Positions 1-5,851 of a stretch of DNA of 12,680 bases are shown here, in pieces. A program made the position numbers and the translations under genes. The stretch is from positions 1 through 12,680 of the forward strand of contig JAISOR010000246.1 of NCBI GenBank assembly GCA_031275535.1, read 5' to 3'. Source of the stretch: Treponema sp. Its GTDB lineage: Bacteria; Spirochaetota; Spirochaetia; Treponematales; Breznakiellaceae. The notes under the pieces are model-generated. The model saw nothing but the letters and a program-made list of their open reading frames with translations, searched no databases and had not been told where the DNA came from. How positions within the stretch are numbered: position 1 is the stretch's first letter; every line of letters starts with the position of its first letter.

Positions 1-76
1 GTGGAAATACTACTTTCTGTGAGGGAGTTTTAAGAAAAGGCTCGATCACGGTCAGTTTTCCGTATTCCTCCGGAGA

Positions 77-104
77 CGGATTTTTTCAACATTGAAAAAA
101 TCCG
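77..104. terminator. perfect A/T-rich hairpin, possible terminator of an off-window gene
   Basis: Two 13-base arms (77-89 and 92-104) are exact reverse complements with only CA between them. Each arm has a CGGA/TCCG clamp next to a run of six T or A. On either strand this gives a short GC foot and a U-rich arm, so it could end transcription from either side. An 8-bp palindrome CTCCGGAG (68-75) lies just upstream. No complete gene lies to the left inside the window, so the terminator role is inferred. Confidence 0.4.
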
Positions 105-129
105 CTAAATCCTAAAAAACGAGTACCAG

Positions 130-176
130 CCTCAATGAAGAATTTTTAACCGCAAAATCGAAGAAGGAAAAGAAGG
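130..176 (+). repeat. dispersed intergenic repeat, copy A (TTTTAACCGCAAA family)
   Basis: This stretch matches, in reverse orientation, the segment 5685-5731. They share TCAATGAA, then a 13-base identity TTTTAACCGCAAA, then GAAGAAG, with about three quarters of 47 positions identical by eye. Both copies are intergenic. It looks like a dispersed non-coding repeat family, of unknown role. Confidence 0.55.
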
Positions 177-177
177 A

Positions 178-331
178 TGTCACTCTTCACCCCATTCCAC
201 ATTTTCTTATTATTGCTCATCCCCCCATCGCTCCCCGCAAAGCTTCCACCCCAGCATATGCTTTCTCCCCACTTCACTCCCCACCCTCCACACTCTCTCA
301 ACCACGGCCTAAAAAACGCCGATAGGATGAT
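178..331. other. C/T-rich non-coding leader before the lipoprotein gene
   Basis: This segment is dominated by C and T on the plus strand and gives no convincing protein in any frame. The part at 275-291 closely resembles the reverse complement of 3914-3932, the right edge of the 19-bp minisatellite, so the two tracts may be related. No clear promoter was recognised. The short AGGA at 324-327 is the only candidate ribosome site for the gene starting at 332. Confidence 0.4.
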
Positions 332-1006
332 ATGCGAAGGGTTTACTTTTTATACGCCTGTCTTTTTGTTCTATTAAGTTTAAGTTCTTTCCTTTCCTGC
401 GCCGTTGCTCCCGCGGTAAAAGTACCGGCCGAAGAGGCTCCTGCCCGGGACCTGGCTTCAACGGGGCCGGCGGAACGGCCCGGGATACCGCCAATCCCGG
501 AACGGATCCTGGGAAAGGGGCTCACCGCGCCGGAGGATATGGCGGCCTTTTTACGATCCTCAAACCCCGGGGTGGAGCCGGAGTTTATAGAAGACCTGGC
601 CCTGTTCTATATTGAGGAAGCCGCGGCGGAAGGGGTGAATCATGATGTGGCCTTTGCCCAGATGTGCCTGGAAACCGGCTTTCTCTACTTTGGGGGCCTG
701 GTTACCCGGGACATGAACAACTTCTGCGGCCTCGGCGCCATAGGCCCCGGCCAGAACGGAGAACGGTTCCCCTCCCCCCGGATCGGCGTCAGGGCCCAGA
801 TACAGCACCTTAAGGCCTACGCCACCGACGAGCCCCTGCGGCAGGAACTGGTTGATCCCCGGTATCGCTGGGTTCGCTACGGTTCCGCCCCCACCATTGC
901 GGGGCTCGCCGGAACATGGGCGGCGGATAAAGAATATGCCCAAAAGCTGCGGGGAATCCTGGAACGGCTTTATCAGAACACCTTTGCAGACAAGCCCGCA
1001 GGATAA
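332..1006 (+). CDS. GH73-type glucosaminidase domain lipoprotein
   Basis: Predicted 224-residue envelope protein, probably a peptidoglycan N-acetylglucosaminidase or a relative. A basic start and hydrophobic stretch (residues 3-22) end in FLSC with Cys23. This fits a lipoprotein signal peptide with a relaxed spirochaete lipobox. A Pro/Ala/Glu-rich linker (about 24-60) leads to the catalytic domain (about 80-215). That domain contains AFAQMCLETGF, where Glu114 matches the catalytic acid of GH73 and FlgJ-like enzymes (A-x-x-x-L-E-S/T-G-x). It continues with NNFCGLG (130-135) and FPSPRIGVRAQIQHLKAY, the usual N-x-x-G-x and G-V-x-A-x-x-Q-x-L-x-x-Y region. ATG at 332 has AGGA five bases upstream. 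The gene stands alone and converges on the feo operon with 8 bases between stops and no visible terminator. The family is fairly sure, the exact bond cleaved is not. Confidence 0.8.
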   Translation: MRRVYFLYACLFVLLSLSSFLSCAVAPAVKVPAEEAPARDLASTGPAERPGIPPIPERILGKGLTAPEDMAAFLRSSNPGVEPEFIEDLALFYIEEAAAEGVNHDVAFAQMCLETGFLYFGGLVTRDMNNFCGLGAIGPGQNGERFPSPRIGVRAQIQHLKAYATDEPLRQELVDPRYRWVRYGSAPTIAGLAGTWAADKEYAQKLRGILERLYQNTFADKPAG

Positions 1007-1014
1007 GCTTAGAA

Positions 1015-1146
1015 CTATCCGCCCTTTGTCCCGGAACAGCAGGAAGGCGGCTTACCTTTTAGGGTTTTTACGAGCCGCCACACAATAAAGGCCGCGGTCA
1101 GGACAAGGGCCGCGACGATAATTGCCATTTCCGCCACAGGGTTCAT
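1015..1146 (-). CDS. FeoB-associated Cys-rich membrane peptide
   Basis: A 43-residue ORF starts at an ATG (1144-1146) that overlaps the feoB TGA as ATGA, the classic sign of translational coupling. The product has a short N-terminus (MNPVAEM), one hydrophobic segment (about 7-24, AIIVAALVLTAAFIVW), a basic stretch RLVKTLKGK, and a short tail with Cys36-Cys37 (PSCCSGTKGG). This is the layout of the FeoB-associated Cys-rich membrane proteins (also named virus attachment p12-like), which sit directly after feoB in many Firmicutes and spirochaetes. Family members usually carry more cysteines, often as spaced CxxC pairs. Only one CC pair is present here. By position it is thought to assist or tune ferrous iron transport, but its mechanism is unknown. 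It ends 8 bases from the stop of the convergent lipoprotein gene. Confidence 0.82.
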   Translation of the reverse strand: MNPVAEMAIIVAALVLTAAFIVWRLVKTLKGKPPSCCSGTKGG

Positions 1147-3317
1147 ACCAATCCTCCCAACAAGCCCACCTGGTATACGATGCCGCAGAGGACCCAGCCC
1201 AGGATCAGCAGGAAGACAAGCTCAAAGCCCAGCCATTTCCATCCTATTTCCGCCCGGATGGCGGCCAGGGCCGCAAAACAGGGGGGAATAATCAGGGTAA
1301 AGAGCATAAGCACAAAGGCCGCAAGGGGGCTCATGTTCGGGTCCCTGCGGATGGCGTCCCTAAGGTCTTCGCTTTCCGCATCCTCTTCGGCGCCGACCCG
1401 GTAGAGGATCCCCAGGGTGGAGACGATTACCTCCTTGGCGGCAAAGCCGGTAACCGAGGCGGCGGCGATCTTCCAGTCAAAGCCCAGGGGTTTAAAGACC
1501 GGGGCGATAAACTTTCCCAGCCGCCCGGCATAGCTCTGCTCCAGGGCGGCCTCCGCCAGGGCCGTTTCCAGCCAGGCTTCGGCGGCGCTGTCCATGGGGG
1601 CCTGGCCCGCGGCGCCTGCCTTTGCGGCGCCGGGATGCTCCGCCAGGTAGCTCGCCATCAGGGCGTCCCGTTCCCCGGCGGAAGCCTCGTAAGAGGGGAA
1701 GCTGGTAAGGGCCCAGATCAGAATGGCCGAAGCCAGGATGATGGTCCCCGCCTTTTTTACGTACTGCCAGGTTTTTTCCCAGACATGCCAGAGGACCCCC
1801 CTAAGGGTCGGAGCCCGGTAGGGGGGCAGTTCCATCACAAAGGGGGTAGGGTCCCCCCGGAGGACGGTCTTTTTAAGGACCAGCGCGGAACAGAGGGACA
1901 GGACCACCCCAAGGGCATAGATCAGCATCACCATATTGGCGGCGTGATCGGGAAAAAAGGCGGCCGCCAGAAGCACATGGACGGTCAGCTTGGCTCCGCA
2001 GCTCATGAGGGGAGTTATGAGGATAGTGATAATCCGGTCCCGGGGGCTTTTTAGGGTCCGGGCGGCCATAATAGCCGGAACGGAACAGCCAAAACCGAGC
2101 ATCATAGGGAAGATGGACTGGCCGTGGAGGCCAAAGGTATGGAGCAGTTTATCCGTGGCAAAGGCCGCCCGGGACATATATCCCAGGTCTTCCAAAACGG
2201 AAAGGAGAAAGAAGAGGATCACAATGAGGGGAACAAAGGAGAAAACCCCGCCCACCCCGCCGATGATGCCATCCACGAGAAGGGACCGGAGCAGCCCCGG
2301 AGGCAGGAAGCTTTGTAAGCCCGAACTGAGGAAGCCGAAAAAAAGCTCAAGCCATTCCATGGGATATTCCCCCAGGATAAAGGTAAGCTGAAACACCCCC
2401 CAAAGAACCAGGACAAAAATCGGCAGGGCCAAAAAGCGGTTCATAATAACCTTATCAATGGCCTCGGTAAGGGAGAAGTCCGGGTTTTTCACCCTTTGCA
2501 CCGATTCCTGCACCGCGCCCCGGATATAGCCGTAGCGCTGCTCGGTGATGATTATCTCCGCATCCTTGCCAAAGTGCTTTTCTATCCGGTTTATCGATTC
2601 CCGGGCAAGCCCCTCGATGGCAGCCCCTCGGGGGTGCGATTCCAGGCGTTTAAAGGCATTGGCGTCCTTTTCCAGCAGTTTTACCGCCATCCAGCGGGCG
2701 GGATACCGCGAGGCAAACCCGGCGTCGGCGGCGATGGCCTCCCGGAGGGTCTCCAGCAGGGGTTCAATCTCATCCCTATAGCTGACCTGCCGGTCAAAGG
2801 GATATACCCCGGCGGCGGTCTCGTCGATCCGGTCCAACAGGGCCTCCGCGCCCAGGCCCCTGGGGCCCACGGTTTTTACCAGGGGAATTCCCAGGGTAAG
2901 GGAGAGGTGTTTATCATCAATCCGGATGCCCTTGGCCTCCGCTTCGTCGCTCATATTAAGGGCGCCGATAACGGGGATCCCCAGTTCCTGAAACTGGAGG
3001 CAGAGATAGAGGTTCCGTTCCGGATTGGTGGAATCCAGAACGTCTACGATGATATCGGGCTTTTCCTCCAGGATAAAATCCCTGGCCACCACTTCGTCGA
3101 TGGAATAGGCGGTTAAACTGTATATCCCCGGCAGATCGATAAAGTGATACCGGCGCTCCCCGCGGATCCGGACCCCCTCCCGTTTTTCTACGGTTACGCC
3201 GGGATAATTCCCCACCTTGTGGTGGGCTCCGGTAAGGGCGTTAAAAAGGGTGGTCTTGCCTGAATTAGGATTTCCCGCCAGGGCGATTCGCAGAACCTTT
3301 GGATCCACGCCGCCCAT
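1143..3317 (-). CDS. feoB: ferrous iron transporter FeoB
   Basis: A 724-residue inner-membrane Fe(II) permease with a cytoplasmic G-protein domain. The N-terminal domain shows G1 GNPNSGKT (15-22), the switch Thr42 in NYPGVTVE, G3 DLPG (61-64) and G4 NMSD (121-124). A helical region follows (about 175-280). The membrane part starts near 295 and includes GFGCSVP (408-414), SCGAKLTV (439-446), FAAKEVIVSTLGILY (625-639) and PPCFAALAAIRAE (678-690), matching the Gate and core cysteine motifs of FeoB. Length is typical of FeoB. The frame stays open back to a GTG at 3416. I chose ATG 3317 because it begins just before the G1 motif, follows the feoA stop by 1 nt and has GGGGA a few bases upstream. 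The longer start would overlap feoA by about 98 bases. It is the second gene of feoA-feoB-Cys-rich peptide. Confidence 0.96.
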   Translation of the reverse strand: MGGVDPKVLRIALAGNPNSGKTTLFNALTGAHHKVGNYPGVTVEKREGVRIRGERRYHFIDLPGIYSLTAYSIDEVVARDFILEEKPDIIVDVLDSTNPERNLYLCLQFQELGIPVIGALNMSDEAEAKGIRIDDKHLSLTLGIPLVKTVGPRGLGAEALLDRIDETAAGVYPFDRQVSYRDEIEPLLETLREAIAADAGFASRYPARWMAVKLLEKDANAFKRLESHPRGAAIEGLARESINRIEKHFGKDAEIIITEQRYGYIRGAVQESVQRVKNPDFSLTEAIDKVIMNRFLALPIFVLVLWGVFQLTFILGEYPMEWLELFFGFLSSGLQSFLPPGLLRSLLVDGIIGGVGGVFSFVPLIVILFFLLSVLEDLGYMSRAAFATDKLLHTFGLHGQSIFPMMLGFGCSVPAIMAARTLKSPRDRIITILITPLMSCGAKLTVHVLLAAAFFPDHAANMVMLIYALGVVLSLCSALVLKKTVLRGDPTPFVMELPPYRAPTLRGVLWHVWEKTWQYVKKAGTIILASAILIWALTSFPSYEASAGERDALMASYLAEHPGAAKAGAAGQAPMDSAAEAWLETALAEAALEQSYAGRLGKFIAPVFKPLGFDWKIAAASVTGFAAKEVIVSTLGILYRVGAEEDAESEDLRDAIRRDPNMSPLAAFVLMLFTLIIPPCFAALAAIRAEIGWKWLGFELVFLLILGWVLCGIVYQVGLLGGLV

Positions 3318-3318
3318 G

Positions 3319-3657
3319 CTATTTCCCCGCCCCCGGGGGATGATTAGCCTCCCCCGGCTGCCCGGAACCGGCATATTTCCTGACCCGGCCCCTGCCAAAG
3401 AACCGGGCCGCGTCACGGGCCGCCGGCCAGTCCCCCACGGGTTCCACCTCTATCCCCTCCGCCTCAAAACGGCGGATCAAAATATCATAATCCCGAATTC
3501 GTACCTGCAACGGCCCGCGCAAAAACCCGGATCGGACTACGGCTCCCCCGGTCCCTTCGGTAAACCCCATATCGGCCAAACGTTTCCCCACCTCTTTGCC
3601 CAGGGCGACTTTTACCACCCTGAAAGAAGCTCCGTTTGGAGTATCTGACAAGAACAT
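3319..3657 (-). CDS. feoA: FeoA, SH3-like partner of FeoB
   Basis: A 112-residue cytoplasmic protein needed for FeoB function in studied systems. The core (about 1-75) has the family pattern: L-x-D near the start, RLADMGFTEG (26-35), then a beta-rich stretch GPLQVRIRDYDILIRRFEAEGIEVEP. Typical FeoA is about 75-85 residues. This one carries an extra Arg/Gly/Pro-rich tail (about 78-112). The tail includes FFGRGRVRKYAG and may be functional or simply read-through sequence ahead of feoB. ATG 3657 has AAGGGGA about six bases upstream. It is the first gene of the operon and lies 60 bases downstream of a strong promoter with a dyad over its -10. The call is firm. The tail is the odd part. Confidence 0.92.
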   Translation of the reverse strand: MFLSDTPNGASFRVVKVALGKEVGKRLADMGFTEGTGGAVVRSGFLRGPLQVRIRDYDILIRRFEAEGIEVEPVGDWPAARDAARFFGRGRVRKYAGSGQPGEANHPPGAGK

Positions 3658-3714
3658 GAATTTCCCCTTTCTTTAAAGGCAAAAGCCAAGAAAGATTTTG
3701 GCATCCGCCTCTAA

Positions 3715-3730
3715 GTTAGTATAAAATAAC
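3715..3730. promoter_or_regulatory. candidate operator dyad at the feo promoter
   Basis: GTTAGTATAAAATAAC is a 16-base dyad with GTTA and TAAC ends; 6 of 8 arm positions pair. It overlaps the feoA -10 box. The same GTTA-N8-TAAC layout occurs at 5821-5836 ahead of the flavodoxin gene. Size, A/T content and place resemble Fur or PerR family operators, but no regulator gene is in the window and the assignment is inference. A second small palindrome, CTAAGTTAG (3711-3719), lies at the predicted transcription start. Confidence 0.4.
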
Positions 3731-3747
3731 ACAAAAACCCCCGTCAA
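3718..3747 (-). promoter_or_regulatory. sigma-70 type promoter of the feo operon
   Basis: Read on the minus strand, TTGACG (3742-3747) is followed after 18 bases by TATACT (3718-3723), five of six matches in each box. Transcription would begin near 3711, giving a leader of about 54 bases before feoA. The -10 is covered by the GTTA-N8-TAAC dyad listed separately, where a repressor would be expected to act. Confidence 0.65.
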
Positions 3748-3812
3748 GGGGAAAATTAAGCTGGCCGGTACTATCAGTTATTCCATGTTGGTAAAAAACG
3801 ATGAAACAACGT

Positions 3813-3918
3813 GAAGAAGGGTGAAGGGTGGAAGAAAGGGTGAAGGGTGGAAGAAAGGGTGAAGGGTGGAAGAAAGGGTGAAGGGTGGAAGAAAGGGTGA
3901 AGGGTGGAAGAAAGGGTG
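3813..3918. repeat. 19-bp minisatellite, five perfect copies
   Basis: The unit AAGGGTGGAAGAAAGGGTG occurs five times without a mismatch (3824-3842, 3843-3861, 3862-3880, 3881-3899, 3900-3918). It is preceded by a partial copy lacking one A (3813-3823) and followed by a degenerate GAGGGTGAGG. The strand is almost all purine with a run of GGG every few bases, so it could form a G-quadruplex or triplex. A 19-base period does not keep a reading frame, and no real gene crosses it. Perfect identity suggests recent slippage, so copy number may vary between strains. Confidence 0.95.
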
Positions 3919-4038
3919 GAGGGTGAGGAGTGACAGGGCGGCCTAACGAGTAAAGGCGGCGGAGGAAGAGAGAGTGGGGTGGGAAGAAAGTGTATACTTT
4001 GCGGGGAACTGCCTCTTCCCCCCGCTCAAGGAAAGGCC

Positions 4039-4211
4039 GGGCAATGTTTTGGTGTATCCGTGATACCTTCGAAGAAACGCACCGGTACGGTGGAGAAAAA
4101 CCTGGTGGGGTGTCATCGGACCAAGGTCCGCCAGGACCCCAAGGAATTTTTTCACCGTACCGGTGTACTTTCATTTAGAGTATCCCGGATAGAGAGTAAA
4201 CGCTTTTGCCC
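4039..4211. repeat. long imperfect palindrome between feoA and uraA
   Basis: The arms pair over about 170 bases. GGGCAA (4039-4044) pairs with TTGCCC (4206-4211). TATCCGTGATA (4055-4065) pairs with TATCCCGGATA (4181-4191) at 10 of 11 positions. CACCGGTACGGTG (4080-4092) pairs exactly with 4153-4165. A-rich and T-rich runs follow (4096-4100, 4147-4152), then GGGGT (4107-4111) with ACCCC (4136-4140). The centre is CGGACC-AA-GGTCCG (4117-4130). Pairing may extend to GTGTATA (3990-3996) with TATACAC (4229-4235). No protein or transposase is inside. It may be a MITE-like element or a folded RNA or DNA structure. The candidate uraA promoter lies at its right edge, so it is probably not a uraA leader. 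Confidence 0.7.
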
Positions 4212-4228
4212 TGCTCGTACTATCCGCC

Positions 4229-4257
4229 TATACACAGGAACCCCGGAATAGTATGAT
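4229..4257 (+). promoter_or_regulatory. candidate promoter of uraA
   Basis: TATACA (4229-4234) and TATGAT (4252-4257) are separated by 17 bases. The -10 is five of six, the -35 only four of six. Transcription would start near 4264, about 46 bases before the uraA ATG. The region next to the -35 is the right end of the long palindrome. No attenuator or PyrR-like anti-terminator fold was seen in the short leader. Confidence 0.4.
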
Positions 4258-4296
4258 AATTGAATCTAAGGAAGCTGTTCCAAGAACTGAAGTTTT

Positions 4297-4302
4297 GGGA
4301 GG
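4297..4302 (+). promoter_or_regulatory. ribosome binding site that fixes the uraA start
   Basis: GGGAGG lies seven bases before ATG 4310. The frame is open back to an ATG at 4253, but that codon overlaps the predicted -10 box and has no such site. Confidence 0.75.
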
Positions 4303-4309
4303 TTTTATT

Positions 4310-5593
4310 ATGGCTCATCATGAAATTTTAGGGCCCAGGGACAGGCCCCCGGTGGGATACTGGATTCCCTTGAGTATTCAGCATGTATTCGCCATGTTCG
4401 GGGCAACCATCCTGGTGCCGATTCTAACGGGTTTAAGCCCCTCCACGGCCCTCTTTACCGCCGGTACGGGGACCCTGCTCTATATCCTTATAACCGGCGC
4501 CAAGGTACCGGCCTTTCTCGGTTCATCCTTCGCCTTTATCCCTGCCCTTATCGCCATATCCTCCTCCCAGGGGGCTCCTTATGCGCTAGGGGGTGCCTTT
4601 GCCGCGGGTGTCTTCTATTGTGTTGTGGGATTTATCATCAAATTTGCCGGTACCAGGTGGCTGGATAAGGCCCTGCCCCCGGTGGTTATCGGTTCGGTGA
4701 TCGTGGTGATTGGGCTTAACCTGGCGCCCACCGCCATGGACATGGCCATGAATGATGGCGGAAATTACAGCCTGGTAATGCTCTCCATCGCCCTGGTGAC
4801 CCTGGCGGTTACGGTGGCGGCGAATATCTTCCTTAAGGGCTTCTTTAGCACTATTCCCATCCTTATCGGCCTGGTGGCGGGATACCTCTTTACCCTGATC
4901 ATGGGGTCCTTCTTCCCCGCCTATCGGCTCATTGACTTTCAGGGAGTACGGGACGCCCCCTGGATCGGGCTGCCCAGCTTTGAGCTTCCCCGGTTTAATT
5001 TTGTCGCAATTTTGACCTTTGTTATCGTATCCCTGGCAACCATCTGTGAGCATCTGGGAGATACCCTGGTAACCAGTAAGGTGGTGGGCCAGGATTTCTA
5101 CAAGAACCCTGGTCTGCACCGGACCCTGGCGGGGGACGGCCTTGCTACCGCCTGGGCCTCCCTTTGGGGCGGTCCGCCCAATACTACCTACGGCGAGAAT
5201 ATCGGGGTCATGGCCATTACCCACGTGTACTCGGTCTGGGTTATCGGCGGCGCGGCGGTAATAGCGGTGATCCTCTCCCTGTTTCAGAAATTCGGCGCCC
5301 TGATACGGACCATCCCTACCCCGGTCATGGGGGGCGTTTCCATGCTGCTCTTCGGCATCATCGCCTCCAGCGGACTGCGGACCATTGTGGAAAGCGGGGT
5401 GGACTATAAGGACAAGCGGAACCTTACCATCTCATCGGTGATCTTTGTTATCGGCATCGGCGGCGGACGGCTGGCCTTTGCCATTACCGATGATGTCCAG
5501 TTCGAGCTGGCCGGGGTGGCCCTGGCCACGGTGGTGGGGATCATCCTTAACCTTCTATTCCCCCCCAGTAGGGCGGTTATTAAGGACGAGTAG
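4310..5593 (+). CDS. uraA: uracil:proton symporter (NCS2 family)
   Basis: A 427-residue inner-membrane permease that imports uracil with protons for pyrimidine salvage. About 14 hydrophobic segments fill the chain. The N-terminus PPVGYWIPLSIQHVFAMFGATILVP (13-37) is the standard NCS2 opening. On the TM8 segment ATICEHLGD, Glu247 and His248 align with E. coli UraA Glu241 and the next His. Asp251 takes the place of E. coli His245, a replacement I believe is common in related permeases. On TM10, NTTYGENIGVMAITHVYS (291-308) is nearly identical to E. coli UraA, with Glu296 matching the uracil-binding Glu290. VMGGVSMLLFGIIASSG and VDYKDKRNL also match UraA. The preference for uracil over xanthine is therefore well supported. 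It is monocistronic as far as seen. The next gene is 258 bases away behind its own promoter. Confidence 0.95.
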   Translation: MAHHEILGPRDRPPVGYWIPLSIQHVFAMFGATILVPILTGLSPSTALFTAGTGTLLYILITGAKVPAFLGSSFAFIPALIAISSSQGAPYALGGAFAAGVFYCVVGFIIKFAGTRWLDKALPPVVIGSVIVVIGLNLAPTAMDMAMNDGGNYSLVMLSIALVTLAVTVAANIFLKGFFSTIPILIGLVAGYLFTLIMGSFFPAYRLIDFQGVRDAPWIGLPSFELPRFNFVAILTFVIVSLATICEHLGDTLVTSKVVGQDFYKNPGLHRTLAGDGLATAWASLWGGPPNTTYGENIGVMAITHVYSVWVIGGAAVIAVILSLFQKFGALIRTIPTPVMGGVSMLLFGIIASSGLRTIVESGVDYKDKRNLTISSVIFVIGIGGGRLAFAITDDVQFELAGVALATVVGIILNLLFPPSRAVIKDE

Positions 5594-5644
5594 CTTTACC
5601 GGCGGGCGGAGAAAATCGCCGAATACGAAAAAAACAGAGAAGAG

Positions 5645-5731
5645 AAATTTTTAACCGCGAAGACGAAATCGAACCTTCGGTTCCATTCTTCAACTTCTTC
5701 ACCTTTGCGGTTAAAAGTTTTTCATTGAAGG
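5645..5731. repeat. inverted repeat with dispersed-repeat copy B
   Basis: AATTTTTAACCGCGAAG (left, to 5662) and CTTTGCGGTTAAAAGTTTT (right, from 5703) are imperfect reverse complements around a 40-base loop. The loop holds a smaller hairpin GAACC-TTC-GGTTC (5671-5683). The right half (5685-5731, read in reverse) matches the copy at 130-176. The right arm is followed by a short T run, so the structure may also stop uraA transcription. The rest of 5594-5760 shows no gene. Confidence 0.6.
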
Positions 5732-5775
5732 TTGGGAATAATCTCAACTTTTTTTAAAAATTTCCCCCAATCCCC

Positions 5776-5817
5776 TTTACAAATGTTTTTTTATCTGATA
5801 TGTTAGTTTTATATAAT
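5776..5817 (+). promoter_or_regulatory. A/T-rich promoter region of the flavodoxin operon
   Basis: TTTACA (5776-5781) is followed after 17 bases by TATGTT (5799-5804). A consensus TATAAT also lies at 5812-5817 but lacks a good -35. Which -10 is used cannot be decided from sequence. The drop in GC here, against a GC-rich background, fits a real promoter. Confidence 0.45.
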
Positions 5818-5820
5818 ATT

Positions 5821-5836
5821 GTTATAAATGTATAAC
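5821..5836. promoter_or_regulatory. candidate operator dyad ahead of flavodoxin
   Basis: GTTATAAATGTATAAC is a 16-base dyad with 7 of 8 arm positions paired. It sits between the putative -10 and the AGGAG ribosome site. It shares GTTA-N8-TAAC with the feoA promoter dyad at 3715-3730 and resembles PerR/Fur-type boxes in A/T content and symmetry. The role is inferred. Confidence 0.42.
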
Positions 5837-5851
5837 TATATAGGAGCGTAT

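Noticed and set aside
1..33. Short open frame ending in a TAA at 31-33, reading VEILLSVREF, as the end of an upstream gene
   Set aside because: Only ten residues are visible and no family can be recognised. It may be a real gene end, supported weakly by the hairpin at 77-104, but it cannot be called from this window.
177..377. 66-residue plus-strand ORF in the C/T-rich leader
   Set aside because: Low-complexity Pro/His/Leu-rich product of the pyrimidine tract. It overlaps the start of the lipoprotein gene in another frame and shows no protein features.
1122..2054. 310-residue plus-strand ORF opposite feoB
   Set aside because: Gly/Gln/Asp-rich antisense shadow of a certain FeoB gene in GC-rich DNA, without family motifs.
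3318..3416. N-terminal extension of FeoB from GTG 3416
   Set aside because: The extra 33 residues are not family-like and would lie inside feoA. ATG 3317 has a ribosome site and starts just before the G1 motif.
3813..3918. CRISPR array
   Set aside because: Units are directly adjacent with no spacers, 19 bases long, and there are no cas genes.
3716..4174. 152-residue minus-strand ORF through the minisatellite
   Set aside because: It is a translation of the purine/pyrimidine repeat (Pro/Phe/Leu/Ser repeats) and of the palindrome, with no ribosome site or homology cues.
4586..5224. 212-residue minus-strand ORF opposite uraA
   Set aside because: Antisense shadow, rich in Gly/His/Asp/Gln, of a well-supported membrane protein gene.
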